This document shows, piece after piece, positions 24,200-36,828 of a DNA stretch of 64,000 nt. A program made the translations under genes and the position numbers. Numbering within the stretch: the stretch's first letter is position 1; each line of letters opens with the position of its first letter. A model generated the notes under the pieces. It did not search any database, was not told where the DNA came from, and worked only from the letters and a program-made list of their open reading frames with translations. Source of the stretch: Rhinopithecus roxellana (Eukaryota; Chordata; Mammalia; Primates; Cercopithecidae); assembly GCF_007565055.1 (NCBI RefSeq), contig NC_044557.1, forward strand, positions 78,626,595-78,690,594, written 5' to 3'.

Positions 24200-25438
24200 C
24201 TTGCTGCACAGGTATCTTCCCCTAATCTAACAGAAGATCAGAGATTTAATCTCTAAATGAATTGAGACTTTGAAGTTGGAAACGCCAAAGATGACTGAAG
24301 GGAGGAGCACTGCATTAAATACTGAAACACCCACTCAGCTTTGTTCTACCACTAAGCTAGAATGTTGGCAAGCAGGTTTTTATACCCCAGCTCTGGAAAT
24401 TAGAAAACTCCTGTCTCGGAAAACTAACTATCCCATGTGGAAAAAACAATCAACCATAAAAGCAATGAAGATTTTTCACAATAAGGCAGTTCTGATGGAT
24501 CTACTATCATAAATCATCCATGGTCCAGGCATTCCAAATACTGAAACATGAAAACATTAGTAACCTTTTTAATACCTTATTCAATGTATAAAACGTTCAA
24601 TGAAGAGCAAATATTTTAATTTTAAAAAATGAAAAAGAAAAATTATATCTGAGGGAAGTAAAAATCTCAGGTTGTAGAAGAAAACTATGTAGTGAGAAAA
24701 GCAGCATTAGGCATACTTGATCAAACAAACAAAGCTTAGGACAGAAACTCAAAAGATCAAACTATTAAACTATTTTTCATGTAACTTAACGCTAATTCAG
24801 ATTAAAGCTTCAAGTGTATTTATCAAAGTACAAAAATACTCAGGTGTCGATGACATAAATTCCACAATGTTGAACATCCAATCAAATATTACCAGTCATG
24901 TAATAAAACAGGTAAATAAACCTAATAATGTAGGGGAAAAATCAACATAAAGATACCAAAATATGACCCAGATGATAAAATTAGTAAAGAAGAACATTAA
25001 AAAGGTTATATAACTGCAATGTGATTATGTTAGTAAAACTTTATTACATTATTTCAATTTTTTATAGAAATAAAAATTAGCATAATAGAGAGATGGAAGT
25101 TATAAAAAAAAGACCCAAGTCAAGATATCAGAGAGAAAATACATACCTCTTATTAAAGGCACACTGGAGGAGAATGCTATCATAGTAGATATTTCAGAAG
25201 AATGAATAGTGAACTTGATATAGCAACCAAACTGTTCAAAACAAGACAAAAGAAGAAAAAAATGGAGACAAACATTATCAATAGTTGTGGGACAACATCA
25301 ATCAGCCTAATTTTCATGTAACTGGAGTCCCTGAAGGAAAGGAGATGGACTGAAAAAATATATATTTAAAGAAATAATGGGTGAGAATTTTTCAATTTTA
25401 ATTCAGACTTATATCCAAGAAAATCAACAATTATCACT
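24200..25438 (+). mobile_element. L1M ORF1-side fragment
   Basis: CACAATGTTGAACATCCAAT, ATGACCCAGATGATAAAAT, ACTGGAGTCCCTGAAGG and GAAATAATGGGTGAGAAT follow the ORF1 region of old mammalian L1 (L1M). The upstream part to about 24200 is less certain. No frame is kept. The normal continuation into late ORF1 is absent: at 25440 the sequence jumps to ORF2's 3' part. Confidence 0.65.
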
Positions 25439-25439
25439 G

Positions 25440-26835
25440 AAACATCATGGTACTGGTACAGAAATAGATCAATGGAATAGAATAGCAAACCCAGAAATAA
25501 AGCCCCATAGCTACTACTAACTGATCTTCAACAAATTTGACAAAAATAATCATTGGAGAAATGACACCCTGTCCTCTATATGGTGCTGGAGAAATTGGCC
25601 AGCCATATGCAGAAGAATGAAACTAGACCCCTATCTCTCACCATACACAAAAATTAACTCAAGATCAATTAAAGACCTAAATGTAAGACCTGAAATCATA
25701 AAACTCCTAGAAGAAAATCTAGAAAAAATGCTTCTGGATATTGGTCAAAGCAGAGAATTTATGATGAAGACCCCAAAAGCAAATGTAACAAAAACAAAAA
25801 TAAATGAGAATTAAACTAAAAAAACTCTGTACATCAAAAGATGTAACCAACAATAAATAAACAGACAACCTATAAGAATGAGAGAAAATATTTGAATATT
25901 ATATATCTGATAAAGAACTAATATCCAGGATGTACAAGGAACTCAAACAACAATAAAAAGAAAATCACATTGAAAACTGAGCAAAGGTCATAGACAGACA
26001 TTTCTCAAAAGAAGAAATACAAGCCACCAATAAACACATAATCAAATGCTTAGCATCATTAATCATCAGAGAAATGCAAATAAAACCACATTGAAATATA
26101 ATCTTACCCAAGTCTGAATAGCTATTATTAGATAGTCAAAAAACAACAGCGGTTGTTGTCGATGCTGAGAAAAGGCAACACTTATACACTCTTGGTGGGA
26201 ACGTAAATTAGTTCAACCTCGATGGAAAATAGTATAGACACATCTCAAATAACAAAAAAAATAGAAATACAATTAGACCTAGTAATCCCACTACTGGGTA
26301 TCTACCCAAAAGAAAAGGAATTATTATGTAAAAAGTACCTGCAGTTATATGCTTATTGCAGGACTATTCACAGTATAACAATCATGTGTTACTAAATGAA
26401 CCAACCTAAATGTCCACCAGTAGTTGAATAAAGAAAAGATGGTATATTTACACTACGGGATACTATGTAGACACACTATGCAGATACTATGGATGAAATT
26501 ATATATTTTACAGCAACATGTATGAATTTGGATCTTAGGCCATTGTCCTAAGTGAAGTAACTCAGAAACAGAAAATCAAATATTGCATATTTTCACTTAT
26601 AAGTAGGAGCTAAACAAGGGGTACACATGGACAGAAGAATGGAAACAATAGATACTGGGGACTCCAAAAGTGGGCAGAATCGGAGGGGGTCAGATTTGAA
26701 AATTATCTGTTGGGTACACTGTTTAATATTTGGGTCATGGGTATGCTAGAATTCCAATCCCCACCACTGCAGAATATACTCTTGACAAACATGTACATAC
26801 ACCCTCTGAATCTAAGATAAAATTTTGTTAAAGAT
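25440..26835 (+). mobile_element. L1MA-type 3' end
   Basis: GGTACTGGTACAGAAATAG, ATGGTGCTGGAGAAATTGG, AAGAAATGCAAATAAAACC-like phrases and a 3' UTR ending TACACCCTCTGAATCTAAG mark the last 1.4 kb of an L1MA-type element. Open piece 25617-25814 is a short remnant of ORF2. It may be a separate insertion into older L1M DNA or the other side of an internal deletion. Confidence 0.82.
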
Positions 26836-27010
26836 ACAAAGAAATAGAAAGATGATCCAACTTTATATTATCTCCAAGAGACTCACTTTAGTCTCAAGCT
26901 CACCAATAAGTTGAAAGTGAAACACTGCATAAAGATATTTGATATAAATAGTAACCAAAAGAGAGCTGGGATGACTATACTTAGAAAAGTTAGACATTTA
27001 GACAGAAGTG

Positions 27011-27305
27011 TTTTTTTGTTTTTTGAGACGGAGTCTTGCTCTGTCGCCCAGGCTGGAGTGCAGTGGCGCCATCTCGGCTCACTGCAAGCTCCGCCTCCCG
27101 GGTTCACGCCATTCTCCTGCCTCAGCCTCCCGAGTAGCTGGGACTACAGGCGCCCGCCACCACAACTGGCTAATATTTTGTATTTTTAGTAGAGACAGGG
27201 TTTCACCGTGTTAGCCAGGATGGTCTTGACTTCCTGACCTCATGATCCGCACGCCTCGGCCTCCCAAAGTGCTGGGATTACAGGTGTGAGTCACCGCACC
27301 CAGCC
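27011..27305 (-). mobile_element. AluY, antisense
   Basis: Full length with AluY-type GCAAGCTCCGCCTCCCGGG and GTTCACGCCATTCTCC on this strand. Short T stretch at the left edge. It lies 21 bp from the next Alu, head to head. Confidence 0.95.
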
Positions 27306-27326
27306 GACAAAATATTACAAGTGACA

Positions 27327-27591
27327 GGCCGGGTGCAGTGGTACACACCTGCAATCCCAGCACTTTGGGAAACCCAGGCGGGTGGATCATCTGAGGTCAG
27401 GAATTGGAGACCAGCCTGACCAACATGGAGAAACCCCGACTCTACTAAAAATAGAAAAAAATAGCTGGGTATGGTGGAGCATGCCTGTAATCCCAGCTAC
27501 TCAGGAGGCTGAACCTGCGAGGCAGAGGTTGCAGTGAGCTGAGATCGCGCTATTGCACTCCAGCCTGGGCAACAAGAGCAAAATTACGTGT

Positions 27592-27638
<47 letters not shown>
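27327..27638 (+). mobile_element. AluS-type element with A45 tail and exact target duplication
   Basis: Starts GGCCGGGTGCAGTGG and ends in 45 A (27593-27637). Flanked by an exact 14-bp duplication TATTACAAGTGACA (27313-27326 and 27639-27652) derived from the L1M host. The right arm has a short deletion before GAACCTGCGAGGC. Confidence 0.96.
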
Positions 27639-27640
<2 letters not shown>

Positions 27641-27865
27641 TTACAAGTGACAAAGGAAGGCATTATATATTGAAAAATTGTAAATCTATCAAGAAGAATT
27701 GTAAATATATATATAGCATATATATATAACAAAGACCCCAATATAAAGCCAAAAAAAATGACAGTTAAAGGCAGACATACAAAGTTGTAGAATAAGAATT
27801 GTTGACATAAATATACTGAGAAGATCTAGCAGACAAATACAGAAATTCTACTTCATATTTCTTGA

Positions 27866-28243
27866 AATGGACAGGAAATTGATGCGATTTTCAGATTCTG
27901 TGTGTTGGTTTTCAGAAAGTTATTTAGTGACTTTAGTATTCTATGGAATGTTTTTTAAAAAATTATAAAATTTGTATAATACTCAATTCAATGTTTCTAA
28001 TATATGTATAGTTATGTAACTATAACCACAGTATAACTTCAAAGTATTTCCACATCAGGACTAGAGAGTCATTAATCTATTATCTGTCTCTATTGCTTTT
28101 CCTTATGTATATTCCTTTTATTTAATTTTTGTCTCTTTTTTTAACTGCATTGTTGTGACATGATTAAAATATTGTATAAATGCAATTATACATTGAAATG
28201 GAAACATGAAGAAAATGTGTCCTTATAATTAAAGTAGTTAAAA

Positions 28244-28244
<1 letters not shown>
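27866..28244. other. Unassigned AT-rich sequence between L1M pieces
   Basis: No exon. It has faint LINE-like phrases (ACTATAACCACAGTATAAC) but nothing assignable. Confidence 0.4.
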
Positions 28245-28276
<32 letters not shown>

Positions 28277-28582
28277 GAGATGGAGTCTCTCTCTATTGCT
28301 CAGGCTGGAGTCTAGTGGCTCATTCTTGGCTCACTGGAACCTCCGCCTTCTGGGTTGAAGAGATTCTCCTACCTCAGCCTCCCAAGCAGCTAGGACTACA
28401 GGTATGTACCACCACATTTGGCTAATTTTTGTATTTTTGGAACAGATGAAATTTCACCATGTTTGCCAGGCTAGTCTCAAATTCCTGACCTCCTGCCAGT
28501 CTGGTCTTGAACTCCTGACCTGATCCACCTGTCTCACCCTCCTGAAGTGCTGGGATTACAGGTGTAAGCCACTGTACCTGGC
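28245..28582 (-). mobile_element. Alu (AluS/J) with 30-bp internal tandem duplication
   Basis: T31 at the left edge, then an older antisense Alu. A 30-bp unit starting TGCCAG occurs twice in tandem (28464-28493 and 28494-28523), about 80-85% alike by eye, making the element longer than usual. Confidence 0.92.
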
Positions 28583-28587
28583 AAAAT

Positions 28588-28900
28588 CGATCTTAAAAGC
28601 AGCCAGCAGGAGTAGGGGTACCTAAATAGGTAATAAGGATGACAACAGACCTCTGCTCAGAAACAACACAAGCCAAAAGACAATGGAGCAACATCTTTAA
28701 ATTCCTAAAGACAAAATAAAAATCCTGCCAGTCTACAGTTAGATATCTAGAAAAATGCCCTCAAATACAAAGATGAAATACTTTTATCAGGCTACAAAAG
28801 CTGAAAGATTAAGAATTATATTATATTAATATATTGTAATTATAATAGCAGACCAGCATTACAAAAAATATTAAAGGAAGCCATAGAAGCAGAAAAAAAT
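28588..28900 (+). mobile_element. L1M ORF1 C-terminal-region fragment
   Basis: CTTAAAAGCAGCCAGCAGG, AAAGACAATGGAGCAACATC and AGCATTACAAAAAATATTAA match the late ORF1 region of L1M. It lies downstream of ORF2-derived pieces, which is out of normal L1 order. Confidence 0.7.
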
Positions 28901-28923
28901 TATACATATTTGTATATGTATAA

Positions 28924-28961
28924 TTTTATGTGTAGATACATATTTGTATCTACACATAAAA
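28924..28961. repeat. Perfect 17-bp inverted repeat, 4-bp loop
   Basis: Left arm TTTTATGTGTAGATACA (28924-28940), loop TATT, right arm TGTATCTACACATAAAA (28945-28961). The arms are exact reverse complements. It can form a hairpin or cruciform. Confidence 0.97.
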
Positions 28962-29317
28962 ATGAAAAACATTCGATATGTTTATTCTTGTGCCCATTAA
29001 ACCTCAGTATGGTTGCATTATTTAAAAAGTAAAGGAGTGAGAGTATAAGTGTACCAGAAAATGTATATTAAATATGACTAGCACCAGAATTTGTTTTAAA
29101 AACTGGAAACAGTGCACTACCCATTATCAGTAAAATTGATAAATATATTGGAGTGTGTTCATAAAATTGAACTACATTAATATAACACAGATGAATTTTA
29201 AAACATAATATAACACAAATGATGCTACCAACAAAATATACATACACTTTCATTTACATAAAGTCCAAAACTGTGAGAAATGTTACGGTTTTTGAAGTCA
29301 AAATAATAGTCACATTT

Positions 29318-29495
29318 GGAGTTTTTGTTGTTGTTGTTGTTTGTTGATTGAGAAAGAATCTTGTGCAGTTGCGTGATCATAGTTCACAGCTCACTGTAAA
29401 CTTAAACCTTAAACTTCTGAGCTCAAGATATTCTCCCACCTCAGCTTCCCAAGTAGCTAGGACTACAGTTGTGTGCCACTAGGTCCAATAGAGTT
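29318..29495 (-). mobile_element. Old Alu monomer/AluJ fragment, antisense
   Basis: (TTG)n tail, then AGTTCACAGCTCACTG, ATTCTCCCACCTCAGC and AAGTAGCTAGGACTACAG. One arm only and heavily diverged, so an AluJ half or free left monomer. Confidence 0.75.
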
Positions 29496-29499
29496 TCTG

Positions 29500-30060
29500 G
29501 AGTGTTGGGTGTTCTTCATACCCCAGGTGTACATTATAAAGTGTATCTGCTGTGTACTGATTATTGTGCCTTTACTACATTTTTATTATGACTAAATAGT
29601 TTAAAGGATTCTTTTTTAAGTATTTGAACAAGATTAAGTGGAAATAATCTTGTACATTTATATTATATACATATAAATGTATAATGCCCTGGGAAGCGTA
29701 ACATGCTAAATCCTTATTTTCTATGATATAATGTAAATAAATAATATGACAACTAGTATTTTTTTAAAAAGCAATGCTAATTTTTAGAAATACATGTGCA
29801 AATATCTAAACTAATAGTTAAATAATTGCAAATCTTTTAATTCTCTGGAATGCAATAGGAAAGGGGCATGGTGAAACAGGGAGCACATGTTTTTAAATAA
29901 AATCTATCTAATATATTTGGACTTTTAATATCAGCAATATGAGAGATTACATATTTTTAAAAATAAGTGCTTTGTTCTCCAAAAACTCAAAACATATAGG
30001 GAAATAAATTTGCTTTATATTTCTTGAAAATAGTTTTCATTATACATTTATTCATTTTCT
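29500..30060. other. Unique AT-rich sequence
   Basis: No exon, RNA gene or assignable repeat seen. Confidence 0.5.
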
Positions 30061-30063
30061 CCC

Positions 30064-30185
30064 CTCTCTAAAGCATAAACTACGTTAGAGCAGGAACTCT
30101 ATATTGTTCTTTTGTTTTGTATCTAAAACTCAGAAAGATCTCTAGCATACAATGACACTTTATAAATACTTGTGAAAATAATACA
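30064..30185 (+). mobile_element. L2 3'-end fragment
   Basis: CTAAAGCATAAACTACG, GCAGGAACTCTATATTG and a terminal ACTTTATAAATACTTGTGA follow the L2 3' end (a GGCAGGGACT...CAATAAATATTTG pattern). Confidence 0.65.
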
Positions 30186-30189
30186 TAAG

Positions 30190-32425
30190 TAAATGCATTA
30201 ATGATAGATATCAGCATGTAAATTAAGGGAAAATTCATGCCATAGCAATCTAGGGAAAATGTAGGTTAAAATAATTGAAAAGCAAAGGTTAAGTTTAGAG
30301 GCTTAGGTAGAGAATAATCAATGTGGGGCATTGTGAATGTATCCAACCAAAGAATCAATAAACTCACAATTACATGTGTTGTTATCTTCTTGGGCAATCT
30401 TGACAACATTGGCCTCATTGACTACTCTTGGCTTTTGCTAATTTTTTCATCTTTCTATTATTTTATTATCTAAGGCTCAATAATTTCTCAGATTTAATTT
30501 GCACAGGCAGTTTTCAGTGACACAAAATAACTTCCAATCAAAATACCACTGGCACCATAAGATCACTACAGCAACAGACATTTCTTGATTTTTAAAAGTA
30601 TTTCTATCATTCAATTCGCTTCACCAAGTTTACTTTTGCAGAACCAGTGTCTGAGTCAGATATGGCTATTATGCTAACATTACAATTTTATTAAGCCCCT
30701 ACTTCCTTCAGCAATTAAACTTTTTCATTACCATTGCATGTGGATTACACTTACATTTGGGATTACATAAAATAATTCTCAAATGAGTAACATAAGTGCA
30801 GATATTCACATTCATTAATAAATGTAAAAGTTTAATGATTAAAAGTTGTTCATTAATATTTCTTAGATGATATCCCCAAGGTCTACTAATTATACTTGAA
30901 TTTATGGACAAAAATCTGCTGTGGGGCAACTAAGCATCAGAAGAACAGCTATTTCAAAATGTTTTTGATACTAAGCTCTGTGATCAGTCACATACCAAAC
31001 TGTATGATTTGGCATAATACAATTTAAATATGAAGTTAGAATTTCATGTTTCTATGAAAAGGTCAATAAAATATGGTCAATAAAATATGACATAATGAAA
31101 ATTATATGCTACTCACCCTGATATTTCCTAATTACAAATATAGAATCTTAATTTACATTAACATAACTTTTTTAGATATGATAAAAAATAGTTCATCATA
31201 TCATATTTATATTTGGAAAAGTTTGCACTAGAGATAGAAAAAAAACTGAAAAATATCTAAACCCATAGTAAAGACAAATTTTGTGCCAAAAAGGAACTTG
31301 ACGTAAACACTATATTCTTGAGTTTATGTCTGTGTAATTTAGTCAATTTATTCTGATATATAGTTATTAAGCACTGACAAGATTTAGGGCTTATTAAATA
31401 CATGCCAATCAACAGAAAACAAAGCAAAATAGACTAGACAATCACAATTTTTCCTACTAGATTTGATGTTTGCAATTATTGATAACTAATTAGTCAATTT
31501 AATTTATTTTATTTTTCCATTACTCTTTTGTCTTGTGTCATGCAATCATCAAATAAATTTTCATAAAAGTTTGTAATTGTTTAACAACTTGACCTGGTTT
31601 TTAATTATTGTTTAGAAGCTTTAAAAACCTCATCACATATTTTTATATAAATAATCAGAAAATTTTTAAGGACCATGACCTGGTAAGAAATTTTCACTAA
31701 AATTTAAGACTTTTATTACTAAGTTTAAAGGTTAAATCTTATTTACTCATTAAGTTGTCTTCTATTTTTAACTTACATCTTATGCATTTAGTGTGGGATT
31801 ACCCTACACTCCTCATCTCAAATTTCTCTGAAACTAAAATGGATCTAAAACATAGATGTCTTCATAGTCATGGATTTAACCAAAATTAAACATAGCTCAG
31901 TATTTAGCTTGCATTTATAGGGTAAACAAAATGGACACTCTCTAATACAGCTTTTGATTTTCCAACAATTTCACCTGAACCTTTCTTGTCTAGTATACTG
32001 TCTTACTGATCTCCTTCAAATAACTATGCTTCTGTCCTGATTAGATTTAATTTTTACATTTCTTTGTCTTTGCTTATTGAGTTTCCTTTCCTGAGTATAT
32101 TGTTTCCTTACCTTTGCAAGATGCAGCAAATGTGAGAAAATATTCCTTAACCACTCAAGTTAGACATGAATTATTTTTCTAAGGGGCAATTTGTATTCAT
32201 TAGAACATTATCGATTGTATTAAAAAAATTAATTGCATAATCATGGTATGTCTATACATTTTAGGTTACTGATTCTTTGAAGCCAGGTTCTGGTTTCATT
32301 TATTTAATAAAAATGTGTCATGTATCACTTTAGCCCCTTTGAACTTTTTCTGAAATCTATCTCTACCAATTTCTTGACTGTAAAACTATCAATCTGTCAT
32401 GTCGTCTCTATATAAAGGAACCCTA
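30190..32425. other. Unique AT-rich sequence, no gene seen
   Basis: About 2.2 kb without a clear exon or repeat. It includes a perfect 14-bp tandem pair GGTCAATAAAATAT at 31061-31088. Confidence 0.5.
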
Positions 32426-32437
32426 CGTAATGTATTC

Positions 32438-32741
32438 TTTTTTTTTTTTTTTTTTTTTTGAGATGAAGTCTTGCTCTGTCACCCAGGCTAGAGTGCAGTG
32501 GCGTGATCACGGCTCACTGCAGCCTTTGCCTCCAGGGTTCAAGTGATTCTAATGCCTCAGCCTCCCGAGTAGCTGGGATCACAGGTCCGCACAACCACAA
32601 CTGGCTAATCTTTGTATTTTTAGTGGAAACGGAGTTTCACCATGTTGGCTAGGCAGGTCTTGAACTCCTGACCTCAAGTGATCTGCCCACCTCAGCCTCC
32701 CAAAGTGCAGTGATTACAGACGTGAGCCACCGCGCCTGGCC
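32438..32741 (-). mobile_element. AluS-type, antisense
   Basis: T22 then a full-length antisense Alu. Probable target duplication TAATGTATTCTT (32428-32439, running into the T tail) and TAACGTGTTCTT (32743-32754), 10 of 12 with the differences at a former CpG and one A/G. Confidence 0.93.
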
Positions 32742-33239
32742 ATAACGTGTTCTTTGTCTTTATTTCATAATTTGTATTTGTCTCTATGTGGATTGCTATC
32801 TTCAAAATAATAGATTTTGGGTCTTCTACATTCTTTCCCTTATTAGTGGTAGAGGCTTTAATTTCCATTCATAGACTTGTTGCCAACTTACATCTCCTAA
32901 GCTTGAAAAGTTACATTTAAAGACCAATTACCTTCAGGAGAGCTCTGAATGGCTATCACACAGACAGATAGGCTGCATCTGAAATAGACATAATTATCAC
33001 CCTCTCTCTCTGGTTGGCTCCCTTTTTCTATTTATTTTGCTAAGGTAATTCACATGGACCAAAGATTAGATTTTAATTGTCACTTCACTCTCCACATATA
33101 ATCAAGTTCCAAGGGCTTTAGATGCAATATTATGGATAGCTCTCAAATTTTCTCACTTATTCATCCCTTATCCATCACCTTGGCATAGTCTCACATCTTT
33201 ACTACCTTCTCTGCTACCAGTTCATTTGCTGTTGGTTTG

Positions 33240-33960
33240 GCTCAGTATTTTTCTCCTTTTTTATTTTTAAACTCAAATTTTAGAATAATATTAGATTTTA
33301 CAAAAGTTGCAAAGATAGCTCAGAGTATTCTTACACCTTCCACATAGTTTTAAGAAAGTTAACATCTTACAAAATCTTGGCACATAATTTATTAGCTAAA
33401 ACGAAAAAAAAATAACATTGACACTTGGCTATTTACTGCAGACTTTATTAGGATTTCACACATTTTTAAAATTAATGCCATCTTTTTCTTTCAGGATACC
33501 AACCAGGGTAGCACATTAAATTTAGCCACCAGGTATTTTTAGCCTATGCTGGTTTGTGAGTGTCTCAGACAGGTTTTCCTTGTTTATTATAATGTTAACA
33601 GTTGTAAAAATTACTGATGGAGTATATTTTTAGAATTTCCATCAAGTTCTTGATGTTTTGTCATGATTAGATTTGAGTATATTCCAAGAGAACACTACAG
33701 CAGAGGTAAAATGGTCTTCTTACTGTAACTTGATCAAAAGGCAAATGACATCAAGCTGAATTATCACTGGTGGGGCTAATCTTGATCACTTGATTAAGAT
33801 TTTATCTGACAAATTTTGATTTGTTTTTGTTTTTTTTTCATACTTTATTCTTTGGAAACTAGTCACTAAATTCAGCCTCCTCTCTAGAGGCTAAGAATTA
33901 AACTTCATCTCCTAGAAAAGATAATATCTACATATATTATTTGGCATTATATATTTTTTT
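33240..33960. mobile_element. Old L1M-type fragment
   Basis: ACAAAAGTTGCAAAGATAG, CTGCAGACTTTATTAGG, ATTATCACTGGTGGGGCTAA and CCTAGAAAAGATAATATC follow a repeat I recall as an L1M (L1ME-like) segment. Orientation not decided. Unique or unassigned sequence surrounds it. Confidence 0.5.
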
Positions 33961-33964
33961 AAAT

Positions 33965-36820
33965 GTAACCTTTCTAACCCTCACATTTTACGTAAAGATT
34001 GGCTCTGTATTTTCTGTAGTTTGATGTACAAATACTTTATTATGATATAAAATGTTTTCTATAATCAGGTACTTGCTTGACCAGCTAATTTTATTTCTTA
34101 TTCCGGAAATTAGGTTCCATAAATTAAATCCAGAAATTACTCACTCTAGTAACCTGGGATGACCAGATATAATTTGTTATGAATGCAGCACAGAATGGAA
34201 TGGGGGTGGAGGGAAAGAGGGAGGGAAGGAGAGAGAAAGGAAAGGTGAGAAGAAGGGAGACAGAGAAAAAAGTAATACAAAGGAAACAAATTCCAATTCT
34301 GTCTTTTTTGGGAGATAAAAAACTAAAATTTGCAAACAACTCTCATTTGATATGATTTCACCTTCTGTGTTATTTTCTATCTAGTACTCTGCTTTAAGCC
34401 AGAATTCCATGTACAAAAATTGCCTTTACTAAAATGCCATTTACGATGGGATAAGTCAAGTTTACAGAATTGAGCCCAGAGCCTTTTTCATTAGCATTTT
34501 TTTAAGAATATTTGTAACTTTCACTTTCAAGGCATTTCTGGACCATGCATGGTCTGTGTCAGCATTTTCCGTGTTTCTTTGTAGTATGCATATTTCTGAT
34601 TATTAACCCGAGGAAAACATTTTATTAGGGTTTCCTTGTATTCAAGCAATTTATTTTTTTAATACCATGAGAAATGTCACTGCCATTGACTCTCCCTCTC
34701 ACTTATTTCACATTCCTTAAGGTATATACAAATATATCTCTTCTCAGTAATTCTGTAGTAATATTTTGCATTCATGTTTATGGCCAAATGATATTCTTCT
34801 ATGCAGTTTTATAGTGTACTTTTCAAGATTTTAATGATTATTCATTTCATTATTTATTTCCCTAGCTCATCATGTATCATACTAATTAATCTAATTAATC
34901 ATTTTGTTTCAGTGGCATTTTAATTGTTTTGAAAACCTATTGCTATATCGGTGGATATATTTTACTTTTTCAGTTAAAAGCTGATACAATTAAATATTCA
35001 TTTTGTAAAGATTGGTTATAAAATAAAAATCTATATAACATTTGTTTTAAAAGAAAATTTACATAACATAAATAAAAATGCAGATGTTCAAATGTGCTGT
35101 TCCCAATGCTAATTTTCATTAACCCACAAAGTTTTCTATAATTTGTGTGAAGCTGCAGCTTATTTTGCATATTCCAAGTTATTCTATTATTATACATTTA
35201 TGTTGAAAAATGCAAACTCACTGTTCTATCACTTCTAAAGGTATTCATAATAGTTATCCTCAATTTTCATTCACTAGAATCACATAATAATGTAAGAATT
35301 ACAATTTTGTATGAGTTAGACAATTCTACATATAAAATTAGTAGCACAGGTGTTGATTTACATGTTTATAAAGAGTATTTGAAACTTTAGACAATGGTAT
35401 ATAAGTATTCTTGATGAAATAAATATTTAAATAGAAAGCTATTGCGTTTTGCCTAAATTATATTTACCTTGTGAAATGGTGTTTATGAACCTTTAGACTT
35501 ATAATATCTTTCTCTTTCTCACTCTCTTCTGATAAATTGATATTTATCTAATCTAACTGTCTTTTATGATCTACATTAAAATGCACACCATCAGAAAATT
35601 TCAAGAAGCTATTTTACTTTTGGTGACTACCAGAAAATTGCATATTTTTCTGAAACTCAATGTCATAGAGTGTGTGACAGTGACCTCCTGCATAATTTTG
35701 CTTAATTGCCAAAAAAAGCCTTAATTCTTAACTCATAATTCTTAATAACAATGTCACCAATGGCAAGAGTTAAAGAGAAGTATGAGTTATTTTGCTCAAC
35801 ATTACTTTGTGAGATATCTATATTGTTTCATGTGATTTTTTATTTTTGTATAATGTTTCATTATATCAGTATAGTAAATTCTACTATTAGTAGAATTTTA
35901 TTTTGAGTTTGAGACCGTTATGAATAGTGCTTCTCAATATCTTTTCTCGTCTTTAATGTATATGTATGTGCCTTGTGGTATATATACAAATATGTATTAG
36001 TTACTAAATTATAGAATATGTGTAATGTTCAGATTTTTTGATGTTATCAAAAATTTCCAAACAATAATGTTGAGAGAAAAATAATCAGACACAAAAGAAT
36101 ACATACACTATAATTTAATTGATATAATATAAAGTATCAAAACAGAAAGATTAACTGTTTTGAATTTTAAGAATTCAGAATTTTATTTATCCTGACGAAG
36201 GAAGGTAGTAACTAAAAGTAGGCAGAAAGAGATTTCACGGTATTCTGCCAAAAATCTGTCTTTTCATTTGGGTTCTAATCCAGGGGTATATTCACTTTTT
36301 AAAATCTATCAAATTGATAAGTATATGTGCCTTTTTATGATTCTTGCACTTATATATATATATATATATCATAATTAAAATTTTACATTAAAATGAGATA
36401 TAGCAATTTATTCTGAGAATAGTGAGAATGGTTTCTTAGACAATCCTAGGCTTCTTTTAGCTCTTCCATGTGTCAAAACCACAGAAAACATTACTAAAAT
36501 ATTAATCAACGTTGACATGTGTAAAAACAACTAATTGTGTGTTGTACACAGTACAAATGACTCTACACTTTTATATATATTCATTTAACAGTATTCATCA
36601 AGTAGCAGCTGTGTGCTAAATACTAAGATACATATATTAATTAAACACAATATCTTCCATGAAGGTAGCCAGGACTAGTCATACACATAAGCCATTCTGG
36701 GAATTGCACTTCTGCATTATATCTGCTAAAATCAGAGTGAATATTTATCACAGTTTGCCTGGCATGGCTCTAATATAATCAATTATCATTAAGCAGTTAT
36801 CATTGGTTTCTCTTTTTTCT
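33965..36820. other. Unique AT-rich sequence with small simple repeats
   Basis: No exon recognised. Contains a purine tract (34195-34275), a 10-bp-arm inverted repeat centred on 35888, a short (TA)n at about 36353-36370, and a weak L2-like piece at 36570-36680. Open frames at 34124-34339 and 34970-35197 show no domain. Confidence 0.5.
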
Positions 36821-36828
36821 TTTTCTAA

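Larger units (their letters stand above)
26840..27865 (+). mobile_element. L1M ORF2 endonuclease-region fragment, split by two Alus
   Basis: TATTATCTCCAAGAGACTC, AGTAACCAAAAGAGAGCTGG, then after the Alus GACAAAGGAAGGCATTATAT and ATCTATCAAGAAGAATTG. This is the order of the EN region in old L1M copies. The two Alus at 27011-27305 and 27327-27638 interrupt it. Confidence 0.72.
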
